Made by a program: the position numbers and the translations under genes. Shown in pieces: positions 54,024 through 63,308 of a stretch of 64,000 nt of DNA (within the stretch, counting starts at the first letter, position 1; the number at the start of each line of letters is the position of its first letter). Location of the stretch: assembly GCA_900110595.1 (NCBI GenBank), contig FOEZ01000013.1, positions 1 to 64,000 of the forward strand, in the 5' to 3' direction. Origin of the DNA: Arthrobacter sp. OV608 (GTDB lineage Bacteria; Actinomycetota; Actinomycetes; Actinomycetales; Micrococcaceae). Below the pieces are notes generated by a model, which saw only the letters and a list, made by a program, of their open reading frames with translations, had not been told where the DNA came from and did no database searches.

Positions 54024-55379
54024 GTGGAGATTTCTGCCCAACATGTCTGGCTGATGATTTCGGCCGCGATGGTACTGCTGATGACGCCCGGGCTTGGCCT
54101 CTTTTACGGTGGCATGACGCGGGCCAAGGCGGCCCTGAACATGATCATGATGAGCTTCATTTCAGCCGGGATCGTCGGCGTGATTTGGGTTCTGTGGGGC
54201 TACTCCATGACCACAGGCGACGGCGTGCTCGGCATCTTTGGCAATCCCTTCGCCAACTTCGGGCTCCAGAACCTGATGGGCTCCCCGGACCTGATCAAGG
54301 CCGGGTACAGTGCCACCTTCGCGATCATCACCGTGGCTCTGATCAGCGGCGCCATTGCCGACCGTGCCAAGTTCGGCGCCTGGGCCCTGTTTGTACCCAT
54401 CTGGATCACGGCGGTGTACTGCCCCCTCGCCTATATGATCTGGGGCGGCGGCCTGATGAGCGCCGGCGGTGCCGTCACCGCTGTTTTTGGCCAGGTCATC
54501 GACTTTGCCGGCGGCGCAGTGGTGGAAATCAGCTCGGGCACGGCAGCCCTAGTCCTTGCGGTGATCGTTGGGCAGCGCCACGGCTTTGCGAAAGACCCCA
54601 ACCACCGCCCGCACAACATCCCCTTCATCATGCTCGGAGCCGCCATCCTCTGGTTCGGCTGGTTCGGCTTCAACGGCGGCGCCGCAACTTCAGCGGAACA
54701 GGCCGGCCTGATCTGGATCAACACCCTGGTGACGCCCGCTGCGGCCATGCTCAGCTGGCTGGTGACCGAAAAGATCCGCCACGGGCACCCCACCTCGCTG
54801 GGTGCGGCGTCCGGTGTGGTGGCCGGCCTGGTTGCCATCACCCCTTCCTGCGCCAACATCAGCCCGGTGGCCGCTATCGGCCTGGGCCTCGTGGCCGGAG
54901 CCGCCTGCGCTGTCTTCGTAGATCTCAAGTACCGGTTTGGCCTGGATGATTCCCTCGACGTGGTGGGCGTCCACCTGGGCGCCGGCCTCATCGGCACCCT
55001 GGCACTTGGCTTCATCGCCCTGCCGGTGGACGGCAAGGGCGGCGGGCTCTTCTACGGCGGCGGCGTCCAGCAGCTCATTGCGCAGACCGTGGCAGTGGTC
55101 ATCACGCTGCTGCTCTCAGGCATCGGCACCTTGGTGATTGGCGGCGCCATCAACAAGACCATCGGGTTCAGGGTAAGCCGCGAGGCAGAGACTGCAGGAG
55201 TGGACCTGGCCGAGCACGCTGAGAGCGCCTATGCCTTCGGGGAAATCGGCGGCGGCTTCCGTCCGCTGAACCACGGCCTTCCACACGCCGCGGCCGCAAC
55301 GCACTCTCCGAATGAATCTTCTTCTGTAGCCGGCGAAAACCTGCCACCGCGGCCGGCCAAGGAAGATTCCTTCGCCTGA
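54024..55379 (+). CDS. amt: Ammonium transporter
   Basis: 451 residues from GTG. Eleven hydrophobic helices of the Amt/Mep/Rh family: LMTPGLGLFYGGMTRAKAALN, DFAGGAVVEISSGTAALV, FGWFGFNGG, and the histidine region DVVGVHLGAGLIGTL. Transports ammonium by electrogenic uptake. The cytoplasmic tail (from about 400) is long, ending in ENLPPRPAKEDSFA. No glnK or glnD follows; the next gene is convergent. Preceded by GlnR-like boxes. Confidence 0.95.
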   Translation: MEISAQHVWLMISAAMVLLMTPGLGLFYGGMTRAKAALNMIMMSFISAGIVGVIWVLWGYSMTTGDGVLGIFGNPFANFGLQNLMGSPDLIKAGYSATFAIITVALISGAIADRAKFGAWALFVPIWITAVYCPLAYMIWGGGLMSAGGAVTAVFGQVIDFAGGAVVEISSGTAALVLAVIVGQRHGFAKDPNHRPHNIPFIMLGAAILWFGWFGFNGGAATSAEQAGLIWINTLVTPAAAMLSWLVTEKIRHGHPTSLGAASGVVAGLVAITPSCANISPVAAIGLGLVAGAACAVFVDLKYRFGLDDSLDVVGVHLGAGLIGTLALGFIALPVDGKGGGLFYGGGVQQLIAQTVAVVITLLLSGIGTLVIGGAINKTIGFRVSREAETAGVDLAEHAESAYAFGEIGGGFRPLNHGLPHAAAATHSPNESSSVAGENLPPRPAKEDSFA

Positions 55380-55402
55380 GCCCTGCTCATCTCTTCGGCC
55401 TG

Positions 55403-56041
55403 CTAGTCAGCCAGGATCTTGTAGAGCGCGCGCCGGGTCTCGTCCAACTTCTCGATCGCAGCCGTCCGCTGTTCCTGGGTGACGCCGCTGCGGAACTGGT
55501 GGATAGCGGCCATCAGCTTCCCGATGCTCTGGTGGAAGTCCCGATCGGGACTCTCAGGTCCGGCGTTCCACGCGTTCTCCAGCTCCTCAGCGTGTTCCTC
55601 CACCCAGGCCCTTCCAGCATCCGTGAGTGAGAACTCAGTGCCTCGGCCTTCACTGAGGGGCGTGATGAGCTCCTCATCCACCAGTTGCTGCAAAGTGGGG
55701 TAGATGGATCCGGGACTTGGCCGCCAGGCACCGTCCGTCTTTTCGGCAATGGCCTTGATCAGCCCGTAACCATTCGAGGGCGCTTCGGCCAGGAGCGAGA
55801 GGATGGCTGAGCGGACATCGCCCCTGCTCGCCCTGCGCGGGCCGCGGCCGAAACCGGGCCCGAAGCCGGGGCCAAAACCTGGTCCGGGGGCACCGCCAAA
55901 GCCGGGGCCGAATCCCGGACCGAAGCCGGGGCCGAAACCTCCGCCCCTGTGCCCGTGCGGTCCGCGCCTTCCACGCCCGCGTTCAAACCTGCCCCTGACG
56001 TGCTGCTGGCCGGGAAAATTCTCTTCTGAAGTGCCTTTCAT
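55403..56041 (-). CDS. PadR-family regulator with glycine-rich N-terminus
   Basis: 212 residues. Residues 15-70 are basic and then Gly-Phe-Pro-rich (about nine GFGPG-type units). The PadR winged helix starts near residue 75 (DVRSAILSLLAEAPSNGYGLIKAIAEKTDGAWRPSPGSIYPTLQQLVDEELI), followed by the C-terminal dimerisation helix. PadR proteins repress stress or efflux genes and dissociate on binding small phenolic or cytotoxic ligands. Divergent from the PBP gene with a strong palindrome in between, so autorepression and control of the PBP are plausible. The Gly-rich head is disordered and rare for the family core. Confidence 0.88.
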   Translation of the reverse strand: MKGTSEENFPGQQHVRGRFERGRGRRGPHGHRGGGFGPGFGPGFGPGFGGAPGPGFGPGFGPGFGRGPRRASRGDVRSAILSLLAEAPSNGYGLIKAIAEKTDGAWRPSPGSIYPTLQQLVDEELITPLSEGRGTEFSLTDAGRAWVEEHAEELENAWNAGPESPDRDFHQSIGKLMAAIHQFRSGVTQEQRTAAIEKLDETRRALYKILAD

Positions 56042-56092
56042 GGTGGCATCTTCCTTTCATTCCACATTGTCTTCTTGGTCGTCGCCGATCCT

Positions 56093-56130
56093 TCGGCGAT
56101 AGTTAACGATATGTCGCTAACTATCGCCGA
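56093..56130. promoter_or_regulatory. Operator-like palindrome between PadR and PBP genes
   Basis: TCGGCGATAGTTA (56093-56105) and TAACTATCGCCGA (56118-56130) form a perfect 13-bp inverted repeat around a 12-nt centre. An extra TCGCCG/CGGCGA pair (56082-56087 and 56094-56099) lies beside it. Located 51-89 bp before the padR start; a likely PadR site. Confidence 0.7.
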
Positions 56131-56230
56131 GTCAATAGAAGAATTCACCAAATCATGACCTGTGATCCTCTGGATTGCCCGCTGGAGGCGACGTAGTCTT
56201 GTGGCACTCTTCAAGCTCGAGGGCTGGAAA

Positions 56231-58411
56231 ATGGCGAAGAAAAAGAAGCGCAGGCGTCGCAGCGGTTCTACCCTGGGAAGGATCCTGGGATTTTTCGCGG
56301 CGAGCATTATGTGCGGCGTGCTGGCGGCCAGCCTGGTGGTACCTGCAGTGGCAGCAGCCGGCTTCGGAGTGAGCACCTCGATCGGGTTTTTCGACAGCCT
56401 GCCCGAGGAACTCACGGTCCAGCCGCCGTCGCAATCAACGAGGGTCCTCACGTCCGATGGCCAGCCGATAGCAACCTTTTATGCGGAGAACCGCGTCCGA
56501 ATCCCGCTGGACCAGATGTCGCCCTACATCAAGAACGCCGTCATTGCCATCGAAGACAGCCGCTTCTATGACCACGCCGGCATTGACCCGCAAGGGGTCC
56601 TTCGTGCGGTGGTGGCCAATCTGACCAAGGGGGACCAACAGGGCGCGTCCACCATCACGCAGCAGTACGTCACGAACGTGGTCAATGAAGCGCGGCTGTC
56701 CCAGGACAGGCCCGACGAGGTGATCCTCAGCGGCCAGAAGGACATCGGCGACAAACTGCGGGAGATGAAACTGGCCATAGCGCTGGAGAAGAAGTACACC
56801 AAGGACCAGATCCTTGAGGGCTACCTGAACATCGTGTTTTTCAACAGCGACGCCTACGGCGTGGAAGCTGCGGCCCGGTACTTCTTCAGCACTACGGCAA
56901 AGGACCTGAACCTTCCACAGTCTGCGCTCCTGGCCGGGCTCGTGAACAGCCCCACGTTCTACAACCCAACCATCAACCCCGAGAACTCGCTGACCCGCCG
57001 GAACCAAGTGCTCGGGGAAATGCTCCGGCTGGGGAAAATCAATCAGCAAGAGCATGATGACGCTGTTGCCGCACCCATCGAGCTCAAGGTCAGTCCGCAG
57101 CGGCAGGGTTGTGCCAATGCGTCCATGGCACCGTATTTCTGCGATTACATCTCGCACCTGATCCTGAACAACCCGGCGTTCGGGCCCAACCAGACTGAGC
57201 GTGAGCGGAAGCTCTACCGGGGCGGCTTGACCATCACCACTACCCTGGACAGCAGGCTGCAGGCCGCCGCCCAGGCGCAGGTGGATGGAACAGCGGGACC
57301 CAACCCCGACCGCTGGGGCGCAGCTCTGGTAACCATCCAGCCCGGGACCGGCAAGATCCTGGCGATGGCACAAAACACGGTTTTCCTGCCCGAACCGGGC
57401 AAGTTCGACACCCAGTTGAATTTCAATGTGGACGCAAAGGACCCCCAAGGCAACGACCTGAACGGCGCCGGAGGGTTCCAGACCGGGTCCACCATGAAGC
57501 CGTTTACGTTCGCTGAATGGTTGAACGAGGGCAAGACCATCACTGCCGAGGTGGACGCCTCCCGCCGGGTCTATCCCCTGGGATTCCCGTGGCGGTCCTC
57601 CTGCGGAAAGGTGCTCGGTGCCTACAGTACTGCGCAGAACAATCCTGAACTCGGCGCCGCCGATGACCTGCAAAATGCGGAAGAAGGCTTCTACCGGAAG
57701 ATGCCCGTGAACTACGGCCTGTACAACTCCATCAACACGGCTACTTTTGCCTCGGCTACGCAACTGGACTTCTGCGGGATCCAGAAGATGGTGGACGCAG
57801 TGGGACTCCACAGCGGCCTGGACGGCTCGCCCATCAACATGCATCAGCTTGGCAACCTGCTGGGCGCCACCGGAGTTGCTCCCCTGCATATGGCTAATGC
57901 CTTTGCCACCTTTGCCAACGACGGCCGGTACTGCAACCCCATCGCCCTGCTGGAAATTACCGACGCCAACGGCGGCAAGTTGCCGGCCCAGTCCACGGAG
58001 TGCCGGAACGCGGTAAAGCCGGACGTGGCACGCGGCGTCAACAACGTCCTGCAGGACGTGCTGAAGAAGGGTTCGGGCGTCTGGATCAACCCCAAGGTGC
58101 ACGACAAGGTTCCTACGGCTGCCAAGACGGGAACGTCGAACAACAATGGGTCCACCTGGGTGGTGGGTTACACCTCGGGGCTCGCAACCGCTTCCTTCTT
58201 CGGGGACGCACTGGAAGGACAGAAACGGTCCGGCCAGAACGTCACCATCAACGGGACCTTCTACCCCCGGCTTGACGGTTTCATGATCGCAGGGCCGCAA
58301 TGGGCCAACTACATGGTGAACGTGGCTCCGCTCTACCCGGCCGCACCATTCCCGCCGCCTCCTCCGGCCATGATCGGATCAAATCCTCCGCCGCCCACTC
58401 CGGGCCGCTGA
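56231..58411 (+). CDS. Class A penicillin-binding protein (transglycosylase/transpeptidase)
   Basis: 726 residues from the ATG at 56231. A lysine/arginine-rich cytoplasmic start, one TM helix (about 15-40), then GT51 glycosyltransferase (EDSRFYDHAG, GASTITQQYV) and a transpeptidase domain with SxxK (GSTMKPF), SxN (YNSINT) and KTG (AKTGTSN). It polymerises and cross-links peptidoglycan outside the membrane. The tail is Pro-rich (PPPPPAMIGSNPPPPTPGR). Codon and frame use favour 56231 over 56162. Ends with convergent HNH gene. Confidence 0.95.
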   Translation: MAKKKKRRRRSGSTLGRILGFFAASIMCGVLAASLVVPAVAAAGFGVSTSIGFFDSLPEELTVQPPSQSTRVLTSDGQPIATFYAENRVRIPLDQMSPYIKNAVIAIEDSRFYDHAGIDPQGVLRAVVANLTKGDQQGASTITQQYVTNVVNEARLSQDRPDEVILSGQKDIGDKLREMKLAIALEKKYTKDQILEGYLNIVFFNSDAYGVEAAARYFFSTTAKDLNLPQSALLAGLVNSPTFYNPTINPENSLTRRNQVLGEMLRLGKINQQEHDDAVAAPIELKVSPQRQGCANASMAPYFCDYISHLILNNPAFGPNQTERERKLYRGGLTITTTLDSRLQAAAQAQVDGTAGPNPDRWGAALVTIQPGTGKILAMAQNTVFLPEPGKFDTQLNFNVDAKDPQGNDLNGAGGFQTGSTMKPFTFAEWLNEGKTITAEVDASRRVYPLGFPWRSSCGKVLGAYSTAQNNPELGAADDLQNAEEGFYRKMPVNYGLYNSINTATFASATQLDFCGIQKMVDAVGLHSGLDGSPINMHQLGNLLGATGVAPLHMANAFATFANDGRYCNPIALLEITDANGGKLPAQSTECRNAVKPDVARGVNNVLQDVLKKGSGVWINPKVHDKVPTAAKTGTSNNNGSTWVVGYTSGLATASFFGDALEGQKRSGQNVTINGTFYPRLDGFMIAGPQWANYMVNVAPLYPAAPFPPPPPAMIGSNPPPPTPGR

Positions 58412-58467
58412 CGACCGCCCGCAGGCAAGGGAATCCGGCAAAGAACAGGCAAGGCGAAGCCCGTCGA

Positions 58468-60030
58468 TCAGGGGCTGTGGGCTGCGACCCGCTTTTCAGG
58501 AGTGGAGTGCCTGTTCATGCCTCGTTCAAGTAACTGGGCAGAGGGCTTCGCCGACCCGGGGGGCTTCACCTGAACGAGGGGTTTCACCGACGGGAGGGGC
58601 TCCTCCCGAACAATGGGCTTCACTGGAACGGAAGCCTTCACTGCCATCGCCAAGGCGCTACCGGGGAGCAGCGGCGCGGTCGAGCGGTAGGTGTGGCCTG
58701 TGGGTGTCCTTGTTTCGACTGAATGCCTTTGACCTGGCCGGGTGATTGTCTTTGCGGCCCAGCCTGGTGTTTCTTTGGTGTGGTTGCAGGTTTCGCAGAG
58801 GCCTTGGCCGTTGGTGCTGGTGGTTGGCCCGTCATTGTGCCAGGGGATGATGTGGTCCAGGTGGCGGATGGGCGCGTCGCAGTAGGGGGTGCGGCAGGTG
58901 TCGTCCCGTACCTGGATGAACCGGCGGAGTCCTGGCGGGAAGAGCCGGGCTTTGGAGTCCATCGCGACCAGCTCACCGCTGGTGGGCGTGGTGTAGAGCC
59001 GGCGGAGCCACACCTTGAGTGCGGAGCTTTCCGGTTCCGCGTTTAGAGAACCATCTGGTCCCAGGCCCGCTGCTTGGCCAGTCGCTTCACCACCGGTGGG
59101 CTCCGCGTCTGCCAGAAGCTCGCCACGGATGGCCTTTCGGGCCAATTCGCCGGGAATGATGCCGTAGCCGGCCAGGCGGGCCGGTTCGCTGTCGCCTTGG
59201 AAGAGGGTGCGGTCGGTCATGACGAGCTGGATCTCGACACCGCTGATCCCGCCGGGGGTGCCGGTCACGGATTCCACGAGTTGGTCAGCCATGATGTTGC
59301 CCTTTGAACGCTCATCACCGGAAGATTTCAGGGTGTCAGCAAGGCGGGCCAGTGCCGCGTACGCGGCCACGCCTTGGGCGACCGGGAGAAGGGCGGTCAG
59401 GCGGGTCATCGTGTCCGGCGCCGGACGCAGAGTCACGGTCCGCTCATTCACAGCATGGCTGGCCCGTCTGGCGACCGATTGCGGGTCCCGCCGGTACGCC
59501 GCAGCCCGGACTGCGGCGACGACGGCCCGGTCCCCATACCCGGCAAAGGACCCGGTGTCCACTGCGAGTTCCTCGTCTACCGCGGCCCGGTCCTCAACCG
59601 ACAGGCAGGCTGTTTCCTTCACCACCAGGGTGGCCCGCCACTCGTTCAACTGCCCGGACTCCAGCGCCGCGAACGTGTGGGGCATCTCGACCAGGGCTTT
59701 CCCCAAACCCAGCAACCGGGCGCCACGGGAAGGTGACTCCCGACGCGCCAAGGCGACTTCCGCGCCCACCCCAACACCGACCTCATCCGCAGGGACACCC
59801 GCGGCAGTCTGTTCCCGCCGGGCAGCCAGGTCGAAGGCCACAGCGATCCTCGCCTGCTTGGCCGCAGCCGCGGACTTCACGTCCTCCAGCTCCCGCATCT
59901 GGTCAATCATTCTTTGCCTGTCAGCAGCGGGACGGACCAAAGACAAAGTCCGCAGGACATCCGCAACCACAGGCCCAGGGCGGCCAACCGCCTCCCGCTG
60001 CCCCGCCGTCGTGATCGCTTCCATAAACAA
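58468..60030 (-). CDS. DUF222/HNH endonuclease family protein
   Basis: 520 residues. N-terminal DUF222 (13E12-repeat type) region up to about 330, then an HNH nuclease motif (YCDAPIRHLDHIIPWHNDGPTTSTNGQGLCETCNHTK). Such proteins are numerous in actinobacteria; many are thought to be linked to repeat families or self-splicing elements but their role is unsettled. The C-terminus has repeats of VKP (SVPVKPIVREEPLPSVKPLVQVKPPGS-like). Start ATGTTTATG at 60030 could be 60024. Confidence 0.85.
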   Translation of the reverse strand: MFMEAITTAGQREAVGRPGPVVADVLRTLSLVRPAADRQRMIDQMRELEDVKSAAAAKQARIAVAFDLAARREQTAAGVPADEVGVGVGAEVALARRESPSRGARLLGLGKALVEMPHTFAALESGQLNEWRATLVVKETACLSVEDRAAVDEELAVDTGSFAGYGDRAVVAAVRAAAYRRDPQSVARRASHAVNERTVTLRPAPDTMTRLTALLPVAQGVAAYAALARLADTLKSSGDERSKGNIMADQLVESVTGTPGGISGVEIQLVMTDRTLFQGDSEPARLAGYGIIPGELARKAIRGELLADAEPTGGEATGQAAGLGPDGSLNAEPESSALKVWLRRLYTTPTSGELVAMDSKARLFPPGLRRFIQVRDDTCRTPYCDAPIRHLDHIIPWHNDGPTTSTNGQGLCETCNHTKETPGWAAKTITRPGQRHSVETRTPTGHTYRSTAPLLPGSALAMAVKASVPVKPIVREEPLPSVKPLVQVKPPGSAKPSAQLLERGMNRHSTPEKRVAAHSP

Positions 60031-60120
60031 AGTCTTCCAGCAGCCCCGGCCAACGGCACGGAACCACCAGCCCTATGTGGATAACCCAACCCCTCCGCAA
60101 GAGCCCGGCAAAGTGGCAGG

Positions 60121-60732
60121 ATGGGCGGGGTGAAAAGCCTGGAAACCAAGCGGCTGATCCTGCGCCCGTGGGAGCCGGAGGACGCCGGGTTCGTGCTGGA
60201 CCTCTACTCCCGGTGGGAGGTGCAGCGCTTCATCGGCAACCATCCGCAGGTGATGCGGGAATTCGCCGAGGCCGAGGAGCGGATCCGCGTGTGGCGGACC
60301 ATGGACCATTCGCTCCACGGCGCCTGGGCAGTTCAATTGAAAGAGGCAGTTCAGCTAAAAAAGGCCGCCCAGCTGAAAGAGCCACTTCAATCCAAAAGCA
60401 CCCCACCCCTGGCCGGAACCCTGCTCCTGAAGTCCATCCCGGCGTCGGGCGAAACACTGCCGCTTCAGCCCTCCGGCGATACCGAGATCGGCTGGCACTT
60501 CCACCCCGACTGCTGGGGTCACGGTTACGCGACGGAAGCTGCTGCCGCAGTCCTCACCTACGCCCTGGGAGGGGGACTGGACAGGGTGGTGGCAGTGACG
60601 GCCCCTGCCAACGCGGCATCGCAGAGAGTCTGCCAGCGTATCGGGATGACCCACCTGGGCCAGACCAACAGGTACTACAACGCACTCTGCGAGCTCTTCG
60701 AGGCCAGGGCAGCCCGGACCACGCCGCCCTAG
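60121..60732 (+). CDS. GNAT acetyltransferase with repetitive insertion
   Basis: 203 residues. The N-terminal ETKRLILRPWEPEDA and the acetyl-CoA region HPDCWGHGYATEAAAAVLTYAL with NAASQRVCQRIGM are RimJ/RimL-style GNAT motifs. Between strands 3 and 4 is an insertion of about 45 residues containing four near-identical hexapeptides (AVQLKE / AVQLKK / AAQLKE / PLQSKS) encoded by 18-nt tandem units. The insertion would form a charged amphipathic helix. ATG 60121 or GTG 60130. CTAG overlap with the convergent DUF1992 gene. Confidence 0.82.
   Translation: MGGVKSLETKRLILRPWEPEDAGFVLDLYSRWEVQRFIGNHPQVMREFAEAEERIRVWRTMDHSLHGAWAVQLKEAVQLKKAAQLKEPLQSKSTPPLAGTLLLKSIPASGETLPLQPSGDTEIGWHFHPDCWGHGYATEAAAAVLTYALGGGLDRVVAVTAPANAASQRVCQRIGMTHLGQTNRYYNALCELFEARAARTTPP
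60328..60399 (+). repeat. Four 18-bp tandem units inside a GNAT gene
   Basis: Units start at 60328, 60346, 60364 and 60382, the first GCAGTTCAATTGAAAGAG; later ones diverge, and the AT content is well above the flanks. The repeat keeps frame. Confidence 0.85.
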
Positions 60733-61328
60733 CCGGCCGAGCCCTTCCAGAGCCGCTGCCACCACGAACGCGCAGGTTCCGGCTCCGGCAGCGGAGCATC
60801 AGTAATCCGGGCGGTACGGCGCTCCCGCCACCGGGAAACCTCCTCCTCCACATCCCGGGTCCTGGTGACCACGGGTGGGCCGCCCTGGAGTTGACGCCGG
60901 GCGTCGATGACGCGGCGGTTGAAGTCCGCCAGGATATCCCGCACCTGCTGCTCGGTGTACTGCGCGTCGAGCTTGGCGTCCAGCTCCGCGTCCTCGGTCC
61001 GGAGCAGGATGGCAGCCGGGCCCAGGCCACTGATGTTTTCCCGCTGGATAAGGCCCTTGACCCACCAGTCGGGGTCGTACCGCTCCCCCAGCCCCGGGAT
61101 CGGCTTGCCCGCATACTTGAGGTTGTCGAACTTGCCCTGCGCCATCGCGTCCCGGACCAGGTACTCAGCCCGGGCGGCGTCGCTGACCTTCTTGCGCTTC
61201 TCCCGCTCCTGCGCATCAAGGGCGTCAAGCGCGGCTTCCTCCTCGGCGCTGATGCCGGCTCCACGGTAGGACCGGACTTCAGCGGCGCGCTCCAGGCGCT
61301 TCCGGAAATCCCCCGCACCGCCGCTCAT
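60729..61328 (-). CDS. DUF1992 (DnaJ homologue C28-like) protein
   Basis: 199 residues from ATG at 61328, chosen over GTG at 61337 because GAGG lies 11 nt upstream. The motif AEYLVRDAMAQGKFDNLKYAGKPIPGLGERYDPDWWVKGLIQREN is the DUF1992 region seen in the C-terminus of DnaJ-C28; no J-domain is present. A long charged coiled-coil-like helix follows (VRDILADFNRRVIDARRQLQ). Function unknown. Ends with a CTAG overlap. Confidence 0.85.
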   Translation of the reverse strand: MSGGAGDFRKRLERAAEVRSYRGAGISAEEEAALDALDAQEREKRKKVSDAARAEYLVRDAMAQGKFDNLKYAGKPIPGLGERYDPDWWVKGLIQRENISGLGPAAILLRTEDAELDAKLDAQYTEQQVRDILADFNRRVIDARRQLQGGPPVVTRTRDVEEEVSRWRERRTARITDAPLPEPEPARSWWQRLWKGSAG

Positions 61329-61420
61329 TGCTGCCACCGCCTCACGTCGAAATGATGCTTCCTTCCAGTATTCAGAAGGTTTCCGCCCGCTTCAATGCAA
61401 GGCGCCTACGGCAAACAACG

Positions 61421-61462
61421 GAAAGCGTACGACGGCGGGAGGTCCCGCCGTCGTACGCTTTC
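61421..61462. terminator. Perfect 20-bp hairpin with 2-nt spacer
   Basis: A perfect 20-bp inverted repeat (61421-61440 and 61443-61462, ending GAAAG/CTTTC) lies 26 nt past the SRPBCC stop on the minus strand. It probably ends that transcript. Confidence 0.85.
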
Positions 61463-61487
61463 ATTGGGTGCCGGGAGGCTCAGCCGG

Positions 61488-61985
61488 TCACGCGTTCGCG
61501 TGTTCGGCGAGGAGGGCGTCGATCTGGCCGACGGCTTCCCGCATGCCTTCCTCCATGCCCATCTGGACCATCTGTTCCATCTGCTCCTCCGATTCGAAGG
61601 TGGAAACGATGGTCATCCTGGTCCGTCCGCCCGCATCCTCGAGCGTGACCGTGGCGTGCGTGGTGCCCATGGACTCCACCGGAGCGCCGTTTTCGTCCGC
61701 GAAACCGTCGTCAAACTCCAGCTTGCGGGGAGCCTCGATGGCTGTGAACCGCCACCAGCCACCGGCCTTTTCACCTTCCGGCCCGGTCATGTAGTACACG
61801 GCTTTGCCGCCGGATTCGAAATCAAACTGCTCAAAGGTGGCTGGCCAGGTGGGCGGGCCCCACCAGCGCTCCAGCTGGCGCGGGTCTTCCCAGAGCTGCC
61901 AGACGCGTTCGACTCCGGCGTCGAACTCGGCGACCAGAATGAAGCTGAGCGCCTCAAGATTCTTGGTGGAACTGATAACCGACAT
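61488..61985 (-). CDS. SRPBCC/AHSA1-family protein
   Basis: 165 residues of the START-like fold. VAEFDAGVERVWQLWEDPRQLERWWGPPTWPATFEQFDF, YYMTGPEGEKAGGWWRFTAIEAPRKLEF and the long C-terminal helix EQMVQMGMEEGMREAVGQIDALLAE are typical of the AHSA1-like branch. It probably binds a hydrophobic ligand. Follows an ArsR regulator by 15 nt; such pairs are a common actinobacterial module. Function of the module is unknown. Confidence 0.88.
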   Translation of the reverse strand: MSVISSTKNLEALSFILVAEFDAGVERVWQLWEDPRQLERWWGPPTWPATFEQFDFESGGKAVYYMTGPEGEKAGGWWRFTAIEAPRKLEFDDGFADENGAPVESMGTTHATVTLEDAGGRTRMTIVSTFESEEQMEQMVQMGMEEGMREAVGQIDALLAEHANA

Positions 61986-62000
61986 TGCAGAACCCTTTCC

Positions 62001-62333
62001 CTATCCTTCAGCCAGAATGTCGGCGATCCGGCTTACGCGCTGCCGCCAGATCGCCTCATAGTCATCGAGCAGCCGGCGGGCCTTCTGCAGCCCTTGGTGG
62101 TTTCCCCGCACGATCTGCTCCCTTCCGCGCCTCTCCTTGGTGACCAGGGAGGCGCGCTCCAACACCGCCACGTGCTTCTGGACGGCGGCGAAGCTCATGG
62201 CGTAAAGGCCCGCGAGGCCGGAGACCGAGTATTCGCCGGCAGTCACCCGGCGAACAATGTCGCGGCGGGTGGAGTCGGCGAACGCCTGGAAGAGGCGGTC
62301 AAGTTCGGTTTCGCGGAGCTGATCTACAACCAT
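62001..62333 (-). CDS. ArsR-family regulator
   Basis: 110 residues with the ArsR winged HTH: FQAFADSTRRDIVRRVTAGEYSVSGLAGLYAMSFAAVQKHVAVLERASLVTKERRGREQIV. No Cys metal sites, so a non-metal ligand or none. Controls itself and the following SRPBCC gene by analogy. Starts with ATG; no upstream operator evident in 62334-62465. Confidence 0.9.
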   Translation of the reverse strand: MVVDQLRETELDRLFQAFADSTRRDIVRRVTAGEYSVSGLAGLYAMSFAAVQKHVAVLERASLVTKERRGREQIVRGNHQGLQKARRLLDDYEAIWRQRVSRIADILAEG

Positions 62334-62465
62334 TTGGTTGTACGATAAGTCGCGGACACAGCACCTGTCAACGATTTTTGTTTCGCGCCTGCTCGGACGC
62401 CATCGCCGGGAGGGCGGCCGACGGCGTGCCGCGCCTTGGTTTCTCCGCCGGCGCCTGAGAGGGAG

Positions 62466-63200
62466 CTAAGCGTCGAAGTGAGTCTGGACGCTGGTGCCCT
62501 GCAGCTGCTCAACCAGTTCTGTAGCCACGTCCCGCAACTTGCGGTTGCGGTTGCTGGAGACCTTGGTCAGGATTTCCATTGCTTCTGATTGTGAACACCG
62601 GTTCTGGGCCATGATGACCCCGCAGGCCAAGTTGATGGCCGTCCTGTGTTCCATGGCCGCCTCAAGATCTTCCGCCCGGTTTTCGGCAGTTTTGATCCGG
62701 ACGGACAGATGCAGGGTGCTGTGCGCAGCGGCGCCAAAGCCCACGGCCTTGTCGTAAACATTCGGAGTGAAGACGCCCGGCCTGGTTGCGAAAAAGTTCA
62801 GTGCAGCGCTGGCTTCGCTGCTGATTTCCAAAGGCACGCCCAGTGAACTGTAGATGCCCGCCTCCGCAAACCTTCTGGTGAGCTCGGGCCAGCGGGAGTC
62901 CGAGGCGACGTCGTCGATAATCACCGGTGACATTTCCCTCAGGGCCCTCATGCAGGGGCCATCGCCGACGGCCTGCTCAATATGGTCGAGCCCAACGGCA
63001 CGGTCACTGCTGCCTGCAACGGTAGTGGGCCTGCGCCTCAGCTTGACGGTGACTGCGCATTCGATGGCATCGCCTGCTGCTTCGGAAACCGCCGCTGCCG
63101 CCAGCCCTGAAAGCCCCGACAGGAACTCCACCCCGTCTTCGGCTCCCACCAGGATGCCTTGCAGCTGTGCGATCGATTCGTTGTCCGGTGAATTCGACAT
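62466..63200 (-). CDS. GAF-ANTAR regulator, second copy
   Basis: 244 residues. A GAF domain (about 20-150, RAVGLDHIEQAVGDGPCMRALREMSPVIIDDVASDSRWPELTRRFAEAGIYSSLGVPL) and an ANTAR domain (AMEHRTAINLACGVIMAQNRCSQSEAMEILTKVSSNRNRKLRDVATELVEQL). Same architecture as the protein at 44294 but with a clearer GAF domain. Targets of antitermination unknown. Confidence 0.9.
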   Translation of the reverse strand: MSNSPDNESIAQLQGILVGAEDGVEFLSGLSGLAAAAVSEAAGDAIECAVTVKLRRRPTTVAGSSDRAVGLDHIEQAVGDGPCMRALREMSPVIIDDVASDSRWPELTRRFAEAGIYSSLGVPLEISSEASAALNFFATRPGVFTPNVYDKAVGFGAAAHSTLHLSVRIKTAENRAEDLEAAMEHRTAINLACGVIMAQNRCSQSEAMEILTKVSSNRNRKLRDVATELVEQLQGTSVQTHFDA

Positions 63201-63308
63201 GCGCCTATCCTATGTCCCGCCCCTAAAACATGGGCGGTGTTGCTGTGTATGAACCAGGCGGAACGGTTGCCACCCCGCACTGCAGCCGTTCCGCCTCCTG
63301 CAGGACGC

